A stretch of DNA of 64,000 nt from Thermodesulfovibrionales bacterium (lineage in GTDB: Bacteria; Nitrospirota; Thermodesulfovibrionia; Thermodesulfovibrionales; Dissulfurispiraceae): contig JAOAHE010000001.1 in assembly GCA_026415415.1 (NCBI GenBank), positions 1 to 64,000 of the forward strand, given 5' to 3'. Positions 17,392-26,859 of the stretch are shown in pieces. The position numbers were made by a program, and so were the translations under genes. The number at the start of each line of letters is the position of its first letter. The stretch's first letter is position 1. The notes beneath the pieces are model-generated. The model did not search any database. It was not told the DNA's origin and saw nothing but the letters and a program-made list of their open reading frames with translations.

Positions 17392-19089
17392 ATGCCTAAA
17401 ATAAACATCCTTAGCGAATCTCTTCAAAATAAAATAGCCGCTGGTGAAGTGATAGAAAGACCTGCCTCAGTTGTTAAAGAACTCATAGAAAACTCAATAG
17501 ATGCAGGTAGCTCTAAGATAATAATTAAAACACTCTCTGCTGGTAAGAAATTAATAAAGGTTATTGACAATGGCTGTGGAATGGATAAAGAAGATGCTTT
17601 GATAGCTTTTCAACGATTCGCAACTAGTAAAATAAGTAGTGAGGATGATCTTTTTAACCTCAAAACTTTTGGTTTCAGAGGTGAAGCGCTTTCTTCTATT
17701 TCTTCTGTATCAAAGATAAAACTTATAACAGGATCTAAGGAGCAAAGTGATTATATAGGTCAAAATAACCTTGGAACTGTGGTAGAAATACAAGGGGGAG
17801 AGATAAAAAATATATCTATTTCACCTGCCTCTGGCACTACAATAGAGGTAAGAGACCTTTTTTTTAATACACCAGCAAGAAAAAAGTTTTTAAAATCAGA
17901 CCAAACAGAAAATCATCACATTATAGATATAGTGACAAAAGAAGCAATAGCTAATTTTAATATATCTTTTGAATTAACGATGAACGAAGAAGACATCTTG
18001 ATACTTCCCAACGCTTTTAGTGAAGCTGAAAGGATATCCCAAATATTTGGCAAAAATTTTTTAGACGATCTCTTAGAGATATCTGGTGAGTGTGATCTTG
18101 CCAAAATAAAGGCTTTCATATCTAAGAACTCTAATTTCAGAACAAACAGATCTCATCAATACATTTTTGTAAACAAAAGGTATGTTAAAGATCAACTAAT
18201 TAGCTACGCTGTTTACCAAAGTTATGAGGGTTCTTTAACTAAGGACAAACATCCTATTTTTTTTATCTTTCTTGAAATTGACCCTAAGGAAGTGGACTTC
18301 AATGTCCATCCTACAAAAAGAGAGGTAAGGTTTAGAAATAAAAATTTTATCTATGATTTTGTAATGTCAACTATAAAACAGGGTCTAATTTCTACTTCTT
18401 CTTTAAGGGTATCCGATGAACCAATAAGTACACCTACACAGGTTTTTAAAGAAGACACCATGCCTTATGGAATTTCAAGTTCTATTTCAGAATCTATACC
18501 TTTTACCTATATCTCCATCCCTAAAACAATACATATAGGGGATACTTTCTTAGCTATGCCGACTGAAAAAGGGCTTACTATTATTGACTATCATGCAGTA
18601 CATGAAAGAGTGATTTATGATAAATTGCTTAAATCAGATATTCGTTCCGTAAGCCTTCTTTTTTCCCAACATGTGCTTTTAGACCCAGCTAAATATAAAG
18701 CTATTACTGAAAATCTTCAGCTAATAAATAAATTTGGTTTTGAGATTGAAGATTTTGGTAACTGCAGCATATTAGTAAGAGCTGTTCCCGATTTCGTTGA
18801 TAACTATAATTTAGACATTCTTATTAATGAGCTCGCATCTTCAATTATAAACTCAAGAGAGTTTAAAGAAGTAGTTGATCTTGAAAGTTTAGACTCTATT
18901 AGAAAAAAAATAGCATCAACTGTAGCATGTCACAACTCAATAAGAGGCAAAGAGATTCCTGATAACCTTAAAGTTGCAGAGCTAATGAATTCACTTGCTA
19001 AGACAGATAATCCTGATAGATGCCCACACGGTAGACCGACAAAGATAGAGCTAAGTATTGATGAGCTAAGGAAGTTTTTTAAAAAATAG
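17392..19089 (+). CDS. mutL: DNA mismatch repair protein MutL
   Basis: A 565-residue MutL. The N-terminal GHKL ATPase has ENSIDAGSSKI, DNGCGMDKED and GFRGEALSSIS. The C-terminal dimerisation domain carries DYHAVHERVIYD, matching the endonuclease motif DQHAxxER apart from Q to Y, with ACHNSIRG and CPHGRPT downstream, so nicking activity is likely. No mutS is in the window. The ribosome site is weak. Confidence 0.95.
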   Translation: MPKINILSESLQNKIAAGEVIERPASVVKELIENSIDAGSSKIIIKTLSAGKKLIKVIDNGCGMDKEDALIAFQRFATSKISSEDDLFNLKTFGFRGEALSSISSVSKIKLITGSKEQSDYIGQNNLGTVVEIQGGEIKNISISPASGTTIEVRDLFFNTPARKKFLKSDQTENHHIIDIVTKEAIANFNISFELTMNEEDILILPNAFSEAERISQIFGKNFLDDLLEISGECDLAKIKAFISKNSNFRTNRSHQYIFVNKRYVKDQLISYAVYQSYEGSLTKDKHPIFFIFLEIDPKEVDFNVHPTKREVRFRNKNFIYDFVMSTIKQGLISTSSLRVSDEPISTPTQVFKEDTMPYGISSSISESIPFTYISIPKTIHIGDTFLAMPTEKGLTIIDYHAVHERVIYDKLLKSDIRSVSLLFSQHVLLDPAKYKAITENLQLINKFGFEIEDFGNCSILVRAVPDFVDNYNLDILINELASSIINSREFKEVVDLESLDSIRKKIASTVACHNSIRGKEIPDNLKVAELMNSLAKTDNPDRCPHGRPTKIELSIDELRKFFKK

Positions 19090-19166
19090 TTATAACTAAA
19101 TAAAAATTTTGATTTTCCTAATTTTCATTGTATAATTTAAATTAAAGTTTATTTTAGAGGTGATAT

Positions 19167-20261
19167 ATGGAACTTATTGAGATCTTATCTCAAGCGGTTC
19201 ATCTAAAGGCTTCAGATATTCATTTAGTTGTTGATAAACCACCTATGGTCAGAGTTAATGGATTTATCAGACCTCTACCAAATTATCCAGTACTTACCGC
19301 TGAAGATACAAAGATGTTAATTTATAGTATGTTGTATCAAGATCAAATAGCAAGGTTTGAGGAACGCCTTGAGCTTGATATGTCTTATTTTATACCAGGG
19401 CTAAGCAGATTTAGGGTAAATGTATTATCACAGAAAAATGGTATAGAGGCTGCCTTAAGACTTATCCCAAGCAAAATACCCTCCCCAGCTGAAATAAAGC
19501 TTTCTGATGCAATTTTATCCTTCACAAAATTGCCCCGTGGACTTGTGTTAGTTACAGGACCTACTGGGACAGGGAAAACTACCACTTTAGCATCAATGCT
19601 AAATGTTATAAACAACGAAAGATATGAACATATCCTTACTATAGAAGAACCTATAGAGTATGTGTATGATCATAAGAAATGTATTGTTAGACAGCGAGAA
19701 GTTGGTTTACATACTCATTCCTTTGCAGAAGCTTTAAAACATGCATTAAGGCAAGATCCTGATGTGATCTTAGTTGGCGAGATGAGAGACCTTGAGACCA
19801 TATCACTTGCTTTAACCGCTGCAGAGACAGGACATCTCGTTTTCTCTACTTTACATACACAAGATGCTCCCCAGACAGTTGACAGAATAATAGATGTTTT
19901 CCCCCCTCATCAACAACACCAAGTAAGAGCTCAATTGGCTGCCACTCTTAAAGGCGTAATTAGCCAGCAACTACTGCCTCGTGCAGATGGAAGAGGCAGG
20001 ATAGCTGCAAGAGAAGTTATGATAGTTACACCAGCTATCTCAAACCTTATAAGAGAAGGTAAAACACATCAGATTTACGGTTCAATAGAAACAGGTCTAA
20101 AGTATGGGATGCATACACTAGAGACTGCTTTAGCAGAATTAGTAAGAGATAAGCTAATCAGAATTGAAGATGCCTTTGCAAAGGCTAACAATCCAGATTT
20201 ATTAAGGTTAAAATTATCAGCGATGGGTATCAAATCAACCCAAGTAACTGCAACTGTGTAA
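19167..20261 (+). CDS. pilT: Type IV pilus retraction ATPase PilT
   Basis: A 364-residue hexameric ATPase. It has an N-terminal PAS-like domain (KASDIHLVVDKPPMVRVNG), Walker A GPTGTGKTTTLA, an Asp box, Walker B RQDPDVILVGEMRDLETI, and the His box GHLVFSTLHTQDAPQTVDRI. It drives pilus retraction at the cytoplasmic face. The second PilT paralog follows 9 nt later. Two pilin genes lie about 28 kb away. Confidence 0.94.
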   Translation: MELIEILSQAVHLKASDIHLVVDKPPMVRVNGFIRPLPNYPVLTAEDTKMLIYSMLYQDQIARFEERLELDMSYFIPGLSRFRVNVLSQKNGIEAALRLIPSKIPSPAEIKLSDAILSFTKLPRGLVLVTGPTGTGKTTTLASMLNVINNERYEHILTIEEPIEYVYDHKKCIVRQREVGLHTHSFAEALKHALRQDPDVILVGEMRDLETISLALTAAETGHLVFSTLHTQDAPQTVDRIIDVFPPHQQHQVRAQLAATLKGVISQQLLPRADGRGRIAAREVMIVTPAISNLIREGKTHQIYGSIETGLKYGMHTLETALAELVRDKLIRIEDAFAKANNPDLLRLKLSAMGIKSTQVTATV

Positions 20262-20270
20262 GGGGTAAAT

Positions 20271-21398
20271 ATGAAGATAGATTTTTTATTACAACAATTA
20301 GTTGATAAAAAAGGTTCAGACTTACATCTTAAGGTAGGCAGACCTCCTCTTATGAGGATAAATGGTGAGTTATTACCCTCAGAGCACCCAGTTATAAGCA
20401 AAAAAGATATTGAAGAACTTTTACTACCACTGCTTAACGAGTTACAGTTAAATAGATTAGAAAAGGAGAGAGATATTGACTTCTCTTACCTAATTAATGG
20501 TGTTGGCAGATTTAGAGGTAACATATTCTTTCAAATGGGAACTTTGGGAGGGGTTTTCAGATATATCCCATTTCAGATTAAAACCATAGATGATCTTGGC
20601 TTACCATTAGTTTTAAAAGACATAGCTTCTCAGAACCAAGGGCTTGTGCTTGTTACAGGACCTACAGGGTGTGGCAAATCAACCACACTTGCTGCCATAA
20701 TTCAATATATTAATGAAAGATTCAACAGGCATATTATCACTATAGAGGATCCTATAGAATTTGTCCACAGCGATATAAAATGCACTATTAACCAGAGAGA
20801 AATAGGCAATGATGCAAGAACCTTTACAGAGGCAGTTAAAAAAGCTATGAGACAGGACCCAGATGTGATATTAATTGGTGAGATGAGAGACAATGAGACC
20901 ATAAACATGGCTTTAAGAGCCTCTGAAACAGGTCATCTCGTCTTTAGCACTCTTCATACTACTTATGCAAAACAATCTATAAATAGGATAATAGATGCCT
21001 TTCCTTTAGAAGATCAACAATACATAAGAATAAGGACAGCTATGACCCTTCGTGCCGTAATTGCTCAAAAGTTAGTTGTAAAAGCAGATGGATCAGGCAG
21101 GATTGCTGTAATGGAGATCATGCTCAACACACCCACTATTAAGAAACTTATCGCTGAAGATAAACTTGATCACATAGACCAGGTTATCGCAGAGTCAAAG
21201 AAACTTTTTAAGATGCAAACCCTTAATCAACATCTCTTTGACTATGTTAAACAAGGTATTATAACAAAAGAAGAAGCTCTTGCAAATAGTAATAATCCCA
21301 ATGACTTAAAGATAATGTTCAATACCTTACTTGCTGAATTCCCCAAAGAAAAAGAAATACCACCAAAACCTCCCTGGTTTGAAAAGACTAAATTTTAA
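20271..21398 (+). CDS. PilT-like twitching ATPase (PilU-type paralog)
   Basis: A 375-residue paralog of the preceding PilT, with KGSDLHLKVGRPPLMRING, Walker A GPTGCGKSTTLA, RQDPDVILIGEMRDNETI and GHLVFSTLHTTYAKQSINR. In many pilus systems a second retraction ATPase (PilU) follows pilT and works with it; this gene fits that place. The C-terminus ends in a proline-rich tail KEIPPKPPWFEKTKF. Whether it acts alone or with PilT cannot be read from sequence. Confidence 0.9.
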   Translation: MKIDFLLQQLVDKKGSDLHLKVGRPPLMRINGELLPSEHPVISKKDIEELLLPLLNELQLNRLEKERDIDFSYLINGVGRFRGNIFFQMGTLGGVFRYIPFQIKTIDDLGLPLVLKDIASQNQGLVLVTGPTGCGKSTTLAAIIQYINERFNRHIITIEDPIEFVHSDIKCTINQREIGNDARTFTEAVKKAMRQDPDVILIGEMRDNETINMALRASETGHLVFSTLHTTYAKQSINRIIDAFPLEDQQYIRIRTAMTLRAVIAQKLVVKADGSGRIAVMEIMLNTPTIKKLIAEDKLDHIDQVIAESKKLFKMQTLNQHLFDYVKQGIITKEEALANSNNPNDLKIMFNTLLAEFPKEKEIPPKPPWFEKTKF

Positions 21399-21404
21399 TA
21401 TGTT

Positions 21405-21890
21405 ATGGAAAGAAGTTGTAAATTTATTGCCGATGTAATGCTCGGCAGGCTTGCTAAATGGCTTAGGATTTTGGGGTTTGATACATTATATTTTAAGTTA
21501 ATTGATGACCATGAACTAATCAGAATATCAAAAAGAGAGCAAAGGATAATACTAACCAGAGATGTAGAGTTATCCCGATCTAAAATGGTTTATGGAGTTT
21601 TTCTCATACGCTCAAATAATTATTATGAACAGATCAAGGAAGTCTTAAGTTATTTAAAAGGTATTAACCAAGAAATACTTCACTTATCAGGCAGATGTGC
21701 AGTTTGCAATGGAGAACTTTTCTCAGTTGACAGAACCCTTATATTAAATGATGCGCCAGAGTATATAGTTTTTAATATCAATCAATTTTTTAAGTGCTCA
21801 AGTTGTAATAAAGTATTTTGGCATGGCTCTCAAAGAGAAAAAATAAATCTTTTAATAGATAAAGTTTACAAAGAACTTAACTTACTTTAA
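21405..21890 (+). CDS. Mut7-C RNase-domain protein with zinc ribbon
   Basis: A 161-residue protein. The N-terminal half is a PIN-like Mut7-C domain (FIADVMLGRLAKWLRILGFDT, ILTRDVELSR). The C-terminal half is a zinc ribbon with RCAVCNG and KCSSCNKVFW, giving four cysteines. Family members are predicted nucleases, rarely characterised. Only 6 nt separate it from the PilT paralog, but no functional tie to pili is known. Confidence 0.85.
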   Translation: MERSCKFIADVMLGRLAKWLRILGFDTLYFKLIDDHELIRISKREQRIILTRDVELSRSKMVYGVFLIRSNNYYEQIKEVLSYLKGINQEILHLSGRCAVCNGELFSVDRTLILNDAPEYIVFNINQFFKCSSCNKVFWHGSQREKINLLIDKVYKELNLL

Positions 21891-22227
21891 ACTACTAATG
21901 AAGAGTCATCAAGGTATTCTCAAAGTTAATTTCAATTGATTACTTATGTTTTAAAAAAACTTAAATAACTTTTGAAAAGCATAAATCTAAATAATTAAAA
22001 GTTTACAGATCAAGGTTATAGTAAAATTTAAAACTGCAAGCTGAGGTTTTAAGTTCTCAAAAGATACACTCAATTTAACTATCGCTAAAAGAAGACTTTC
22101 ATGATAAGCAAATTAGATTACAACTATCCTTTTGTGAATTAGGCATTTGATAATTTCCCTTATCAGTAGATTTACAATTAGTCTACATCTTGACTAAATT
22201 CACTTTAAAAAGTTTTAATAAATCTTC
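21891..22227 (+). promoter_or_regulatory. Non-coding region with a promoter abutting the BamD start
   Basis: No gene is seen in these 337 nt. Near the right end TTGACT (22190-22195), an 18-nt gap and TTTAAT (22214-22219) form a plausible promoter whose transcription start would fall at or next to the ATG at 22228. No Shine-Dalgarno sequence precedes that ATG, so a leaderless message is possible. Confidence 0.4.
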
Positions 22228-22971
22228 ATGAAGTTAAAATTTTGTATATCTCTTTTTGTTTTTTTAATTTTAATCTTAAGTGGCTGTGGCAAAAAAGCTG
22301 TCACAAGAGATGAAGTCTTTGACGCTGAAAAATTTCTTTCTCAGGCAGATAAACTCATTCAAGATAAACAGTTTGAAGAGGCAAGAAAGATATTAACTGA
22401 AGTCAAAAATCGTGACGCCACTAAAAAACATATCCCTATCGCTCACTTAAAGATAGCTGACTCGTATATAAAAGAAGAAGACATACCCTCGGCTATTGAA
22501 GAGTATAGAAAATTCATAGAGCTTTATCCTGACAATCGTTATGCATCCTATGCTCAGTATCAGATAGCTATGGCTTATTTCAACGAGATTGAATCACCTG
22601 ATAGAGGTTCAGGCTCTGCCCAAAAAGCTCTAAAAGAGTTTTTGTTACTTAAAGAAAAATATCCAAGAAACCCATTTAGAGATATAGTTGAGCTAAGAAT
22701 TCAAAAGTGCAAAAATGTAATTGCCGAGGGAGAGTTTCTTGTTGGAGAGTTTTACTTCAAAAAAGGTTCTTATAAAGCCGCTATCAACAGATTGCAAGGG
22801 CTTATAGAGCAGTTTCCTCAATACATTAAAAATGACGAGGCTTTATTTCTAATTGCAAAGGCTTACCAAGAACTAAAGATGACAGATAAAGCTAAGGAAT
22901 TTTTTAGCTTACTTATTCAAAAATATCCTACCAGCAGGTTTGTATCTGAGGCAAAAAAAAGGTTTAACTAA
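22228..22971 (+). CDS. bamD: Outer-membrane assembly lipoprotein BamD
   Basis: A 247-residue lipoprotein with signal peptide and lipobox LSGC (Cys20). The rest is TPR repeats with the YfiO pattern: AIEEYRKFIELYPDNRYASYAQYQIAMAYF split over two repeats, and FSLLIQKYPTSRFVSEAKK at the end. BamD is the essential lipoprotein of the BAM complex that folds beta-barrel outer-membrane proteins. It leads a run of envelope genes (lpxB, waaA, PBP1A). Confidence 0.9.
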   Translation: MKLKFCISLFVFLILILSGCGKKAVTRDEVFDAEKFLSQADKLIQDKQFEEARKILTEVKNRDATKKHIPIAHLKIADSYIKEEDIPSAIEEYRKFIELYPDNRYASYAQYQIAMAYFNEIESPDRGSGSAQKALKEFLLLKEKYPRNPFRDIVELRIQKCKNVIAEGEFLVGEFYFKKGSYKAAINRLQGLIEQFPQYIKNDEALFLIAKAYQELKMTDKAKEFFSLLIQKYPTSRFVSEAKKRFN

Positions 22972-22974
22972 GTC

Positions 22975-23610
22975 GTGAATACCTTTTTTTATCCTGCTTT
23001 TTTAAATATCAAAGACAAAAATTGTGTGATAATAGGTGGTGGAAGGGTTGCTGAAAGAAAAGCTTTAAACTTACTTAATTGTGGGGCAAAAGTGACTATT
23101 ATTAGTCCTGAACTTACCAAGAGATTAAAAAAAGAGATACAAAAAGGAAATATTATTCACATTGATAGAGAATATAAAGAAAATGATTTAGAAGGAGCAT
23201 TTTTAGTGGTAGCGGCTACATCCAATAAAGAAATCAATAAAAAAGTGGCTATCTCGGCCCCTTTTTTAGTAAATGTAGTGGATCAGCCAGATTTAGCAAA
23301 TTTTATAGTTCCTTCCATAGTAAGAAGGGGAGCATTGACAATAGCCATTTCTACATCAGGCATTAGCCCCGCAATTTCTAAGGCTATTAAAAATGAGTTA
23401 AATATCCTATATAGCAAAGATTTTATCAAATATCTTTATTTCCTTAGCAAGTTTCGCAAAGAGATAAAAAATAAGCTCAAAGACTCTAAAAAAAGAAGGC
23501 AAATGCTCAGATATGTGGCGTGTAACTATATTTTTACAATATTAAGAAAAAAAGGATATACTGAGGCTAAAAAAGCTGTATTAAGAAAACTCAAAGAGTT
23601 TAGCTTATAA
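22975..23610 (+). CDS. Precorrin-2 dehydrogenase / sirohydrochlorin ferrochelatase (siroheme synthase N-domain)
   Basis: A 211-residue Met8p/CysG-N-type protein with the NAD-binding VIIGGGRVAERKALNLL, the region NVVDQPDLANFIVPSIVRRG, and the family's STSGISPAISKAIK. It oxidises precorrin-2 and may insert iron to make siroheme, the cofactor of sulfite reductase and the entry to the alternative heme route of sulfate reducers. The start is GTG 22975. It sits 3 nt after bamD and 4 nt before the oxidoreductase, an odd place for a tetrapyrrole enzyme. Confidence 0.88.
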   Translation: MNTFFYPAFLNIKDKNCVIIGGGRVAERKALNLLNCGAKVTIISPELTKRLKKEIQKGNIIHIDREYKENDLEGAFLVVAATSNKEINKKVAISAPFLVNVVDQPDLANFIVPSIVRRGALTIAISTSGISPAISKAIKNELNILYSKDFIKYLYFLSKFRKEIKNKLKDSKKRRQMLRYVACNYIFTILRKKGYTEAKKAVLRKLKEFSL

Positions 23611-23614
23611 AGTC

Positions 23615-24559
23615 ATGATTAAAGTAGGAATTATAGGAGTCGGTTACTTAGGTCAACATCATGTACGAGTTTTTTCTGAGATAAAAGATGCCAAGTTAAT
23701 AGCAGTAGCTGATATAAATGAAGAAAAAGCGATAGAAATTGCCAATAGATTTCAATGCACACATCATAAAGACTTCAGAGAGTTATTAAAGAAGGTAGAC
23801 GCTGTTAGTATAGTTACTCCTACCAATACTCATTTCCCAATCGCCTTAGATTGTATAAAGGCAGGTAAGGATATCTTCATAGAGAAACCTATTACTGATT
23901 CAATAAAAGATGCAGAGATATTGATAGAAGAAGCAGATAAGAAAGGCTTAATCATTCAAGTAGGACACATAGAAAGGTTTAACCCAGCCGTAAAGAAATT
24001 ATATTCCTTAGTTGAAAGCCCTGTTTTCTTTGAGGCTGAGCGTCTATCTCCCTTTATGGGTAGAGGAATTGATGTAGACATTGTCACAGATCTTATGATA
24101 CATGACATTGATATAATTTTATCTATTATACAACACCACAGAGGCAGTAAAGGCTTTGTGACTAAGGACATTAAAGCTGTAGGTGCTCAGATTCTTACAG
24201 ATAAAATTGATGTTGCAAAAGCTTGGGTTGACTTTGGTAACAACGTCCATGCTCTAATGACTGCAGCCAGGATTTCCTCTGGGAAATCCAGAAAACTTAA
24301 GATTTATCAGAAGAATTCTTATATAATACTTGACTACCAGCATATGGTTATTACAAGGTTTTACAAAGATGATGATAAAATTCACAAAGAAATCATAGAA
24401 GTTGAAAAAAAAGAACCTCTCAAAGAAGAGTTAGAGGACTTTGTTAAATGCCTAATCCACAGAAGAAAGCCTCGTGTAACAGCTATTGACGGGTTAAATG
24501 CTTTGAAAATAGCCAACAAAATAATTAGAAAGGTGCATTACAATGAAGCCTATGATTGA
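23615..24559 (+). CDS. gnnA: Gfo/Idh/MocA oxidoreductase, probable UDP-GlcNAc 3-dehydrogenase GnnA
   Basis: A 314-residue dehydrogenase with Rossmann motif VGIIGVGYLGQHHVRVF, EKPITDSIKDAE and the active-site region VGHIERFNPAV / DLMIHDIDII. It overlaps a DegT-type aminotransferase gene and lies just before lpxB. In Acidithiobacillus and Leptospira the pair gnnA-gnnB in this setting makes UDP-2,3-diamino-GlcNAc for an amide-linked lipid A. The family is clear from sequence; the GnnA role is inferred from context. Confidence 0.72.
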   Translation: MIKVGIIGVGYLGQHHVRVFSEIKDAKLIAVADINEEKAIEIANRFQCTHHKDFRELLKKVDAVSIVTPTNTHFPIALDCIKAGKDIFIEKPITDSIKDAEILIEEADKKGLIIQVGHIERFNPAVKKLYSLVESPVFFEAERLSPFMGRGIDVDIVTDLMIHDIDIILSIIQHHRGSKGFVTKDIKAVGAQILTDKIDVAKAWVDFGNNVHALMTAARISSGKSRKLKIYQKNSYIILDYQHMVITRFYKDDDKIHKEIIEVEKKEPLKEELEDFVKCLIHRRKPRVTAIDGLNALKIANKIIRKVHYNEAYD

Positions 24560-25640
24560 TCTTAATAAACAATTCCTTGAGCTAAAAGACGAAATTTTTT
24601 CCGAGCTAAAAGAGATTTTTCAAAGCTCCCAATTTATTCTTGGTAAAAAAGTTAAAGCTTTTGAAGAGATGATTAGTGCCTATCACAATGTAAACAGTGC
24701 TGTTGGTGTAGCTTCAGGAACAGATGCCCTATTTTTATCTTTGCTATCAATTGGATTAAAAAAAGGTGATGAAGTTATAACTACACCTTTTACTTTTTTT
24801 GCTACTGTGGAGGCTATTGTATATACTGGTGCTAAGCCCGTATTTGTAGATATTGAGCCTGAGACCTTTAACATAGATGTAGCTCAGATTGAGTCAAGAA
24901 TTACTGAAAGGACTCAAGCTATCTTACCAGTGCATATTTTCGGTCATCCTGCTGATATGGTATCAATACTTAACATAGCAAAAAAATACGATCTTAAAGT
25001 AGTTGAGGACTGTGCTCAAGCCTTTGGAGCAAAAATAGGCAACAAAAAAGTTGGCAGTTTTGGCGATACCGGCTGTTTCAGCTTCTATCCGAGTAAAAAC
25101 TTAGGTGCCTATGGAGATGGAGGCATGATTATAACTAATGATATTTCCATAGCTGAAAGGATTAGATTACTAAGAAATCATGGCTCTAAATCTTCTTATA
25201 TTCACAAAACCATAGGGTACAATAGCAGACTTGATGAAATACAGGCGGGTATATTGAGCGTTAAATTCAAAAGGATAGAAGAATACAACAGAAAAAGGCA
25301 AGAAAAAGCAAGTCTTTACACAAGTTTGCTAAACGGCTATGTAAAATGCCCTGTGGTTAAAGATAATATGACTCATGTCTATCACCAATATACCATAGTA
25401 AGTGAAAAACGAGACCTTATCCAAGAACATTTAAAACGAATAGGAATACCATCAGTAATATACTATCCTCTTCCTTTACACCTGCAGGAGGCTCTAAGCT
25501 ATTTAGGGTATAATAAAGGAGATTTTCCCATAGCCGAAAAAATCTCCTCTGAGGTTCTTTCTTTACCAATTTATCCTGAACTTAATGAAGAAGATATAGT
25601 CATAACCGCAGAAGCAATTAAAGAATGCTTGAGAAAGTAA
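24543..25640 (+). CDS. gnnB: DegT/DnrJ/EryC1 aminotransferase, probable GnnB
   Basis: A 365-residue PLP sugar aminotransferase with VASGTDALFLSLL, TTPFTFFATVEAI, VEDCAQAFGA and the catalytic lysine in GCFSFYPSKNLGAYGDGG. It would transaminate the 3-keto sugar nucleotide made by the preceding oxidoreductase, whose end it overlaps by 17 nt; lpxB overlaps its own end. This tight coupling to lipid A genes supports GnnB over an O-antigen enzyme, but the substrate is not proven. Confidence 0.75.
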   Translation: MKPMIDLNKQFLELKDEIFSELKEIFQSSQFILGKKVKAFEEMISAYHNVNSAVGVASGTDALFLSLLSIGLKKGDEVITTPFTFFATVEAIVYTGAKPVFVDIEPETFNIDVAQIESRITERTQAILPVHIFGHPADMVSILNIAKKYDLKVVEDCAQAFGAKIGNKKVGSFGDTGCFSFYPSKNLGAYGDGGMIITNDISIAERIRLLRNHGSKSSYIHKTIGYNSRLDEIQAGILSVKFKRIEEYNRKRQEKASLYTSLLNGYVKCPVVKDNMTHVYHQYTIVSEKRDLIQEHLKRIGIPSVIYYPLPLHLQEALSYLGYNKGDFPIAEKISSEVLSLPIYPELNEEDIVITAEAIKECLRK

Positions 25641-26821
25641 TGATAATCTCAGGTGAGAGTTCAGGAGAACTATACGGTGCGCTTTTAGCCTCTCACCTTA
25701 AGGAACTCAATCCCAATATAAAGATAGTGGGTGTTGGCGGGGCAAAAATGCAAGCCTCATCAGTAGAGCTTATTTCACCTATAAGCAGTGCCTTTGGGCT
25801 TACAGAACTTTTAAGTGCTTATAGACAGATTAGAATAACTTTCAAAAAGGTAGTTCATTGTCTTGAGGTTTTTCAACCTGACATTCTTATCCTAATAGAT
25901 TATCCTGATTTTAACCTCAAAGTAGCCAAAAAGGCCAAAAAGCTAAATATCAAAGTCCTCTACTATGTTAGTCCTCAGATATGGGCTTGGAGACCATCAA
26001 GGATTAAAACTATCAAAAGACTTGTAGATAAAATGGTTGTAGTCTTACCATTTGAGGAAGAATTATACAGAAAGGCTCAAATTCCATGTGAGTTTGTTGG
26101 TCATCCAGTCTTAGATGAGATAGAGCTTAAATATAAGAAGTTAGGATTTACCCAACAGGACATCTCATCGGGTAGACTGAAGCAAAATCTACGTCTCAAT
26201 TATCAAAAAGACCCTTCCAAGATCATGGTAACCTTAATGCCCGGCAGTAGAGAGCATGAGTTAAGAAATCTCTTGCCTATCTTTGAAGAGGTAATCTTTG
26301 AGTTATCAAAAACTGATAATTACTTTTTTATAATTCCAATAGCTCCAAACTTATCTCAAAAACAAGTTCTTTTATTTGATAGAATTAAAAGAAGATTTTC
26401 TGATCAATGTATTTTTACTGATGATTCTTTAGAAAGCCTCATGGCTTCTGATGTTGCTATCATAGCCTCAGGGACAGCCACACTTCAGGCAGCATTATTA
26501 GGAGTTCCTATGGTTGTAATATACAAGTTATCTCCACTAAGTTATTTTTTAGCTCGCTTGCTGGTAAAAATTAAACATTTTTCCTTAGTAAATGTTTTAC
26601 TTGATTATTCAATAAAGGATAGCAAAGATATTAGAGTCAAAGAATTATTACAAAATGAGGTCAATAAAAACGAAATAATAAAAGAAATATTAGCCATAAT
26701 AGAAAACAGTGAGTATAGAAACTCAATATTGAATTCTTTGTTTAAAATCAAAAGTCTTTTTATTAATAAAAATGCTTCCAGAAGAGTCTCTGAGATTGCA
26801 CAGCAATTGTGCAAGAAATAA
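25625..26821 (+). CDS. lpxB: Lipid-A-disaccharide synthase
   Basis: A 398-residue family-19 glycosyltransferase: ISGESSGELYGALLASHL, YYVSPQIWAWRPSRIK, EFVGHPVLDEI, TLMPGSREHELRN and ASGTATLQAALLGVPMVVIY. It joins lipid X to UDP-diacyl-hexosamine to form the lipid A disaccharide. The frame starts at ATG 25625 inside gnnB; ATG 25640, overlapping the gnnB stop, is an alternative that shortens it by five residues. Near the expected length. Confidence 0.94.
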   Translation: MLEKVMIISGESSGELYGALLASHLKELNPNIKIVGVGGAKMQASSVELISPISSAFGLTELLSAYRQIRITFKKVVHCLEVFQPDILILIDYPDFNLKVAKKAKKLNIKVLYYVSPQIWAWRPSRIKTIKRLVDKMVVVLPFEEELYRKAQIPCEFVGHPVLDEIELKYKKLGFTQQDISSGRLKQNLRLNYQKDPSKIMVTLMPGSREHELRNLLPIFEEVIFELSKTDNYFFIIPIAPNLSQKQVLLFDRIKRRFSDQCIFTDDSLESLMASDVAIIASGTATLQAALLGVPMVVIYKLSPLSYFLARLLVKIKHFSLVNVLLDYSIKDSKDIRVKELLQNEVNKNEIIKEILAIIENSEYRNSILNSLFKIKSLFINKNASRRVSEIAQQLCKK

Positions 26822-26859
26822 TAATATATTATTGATATAAAATCATTAGAGGATGTTTA

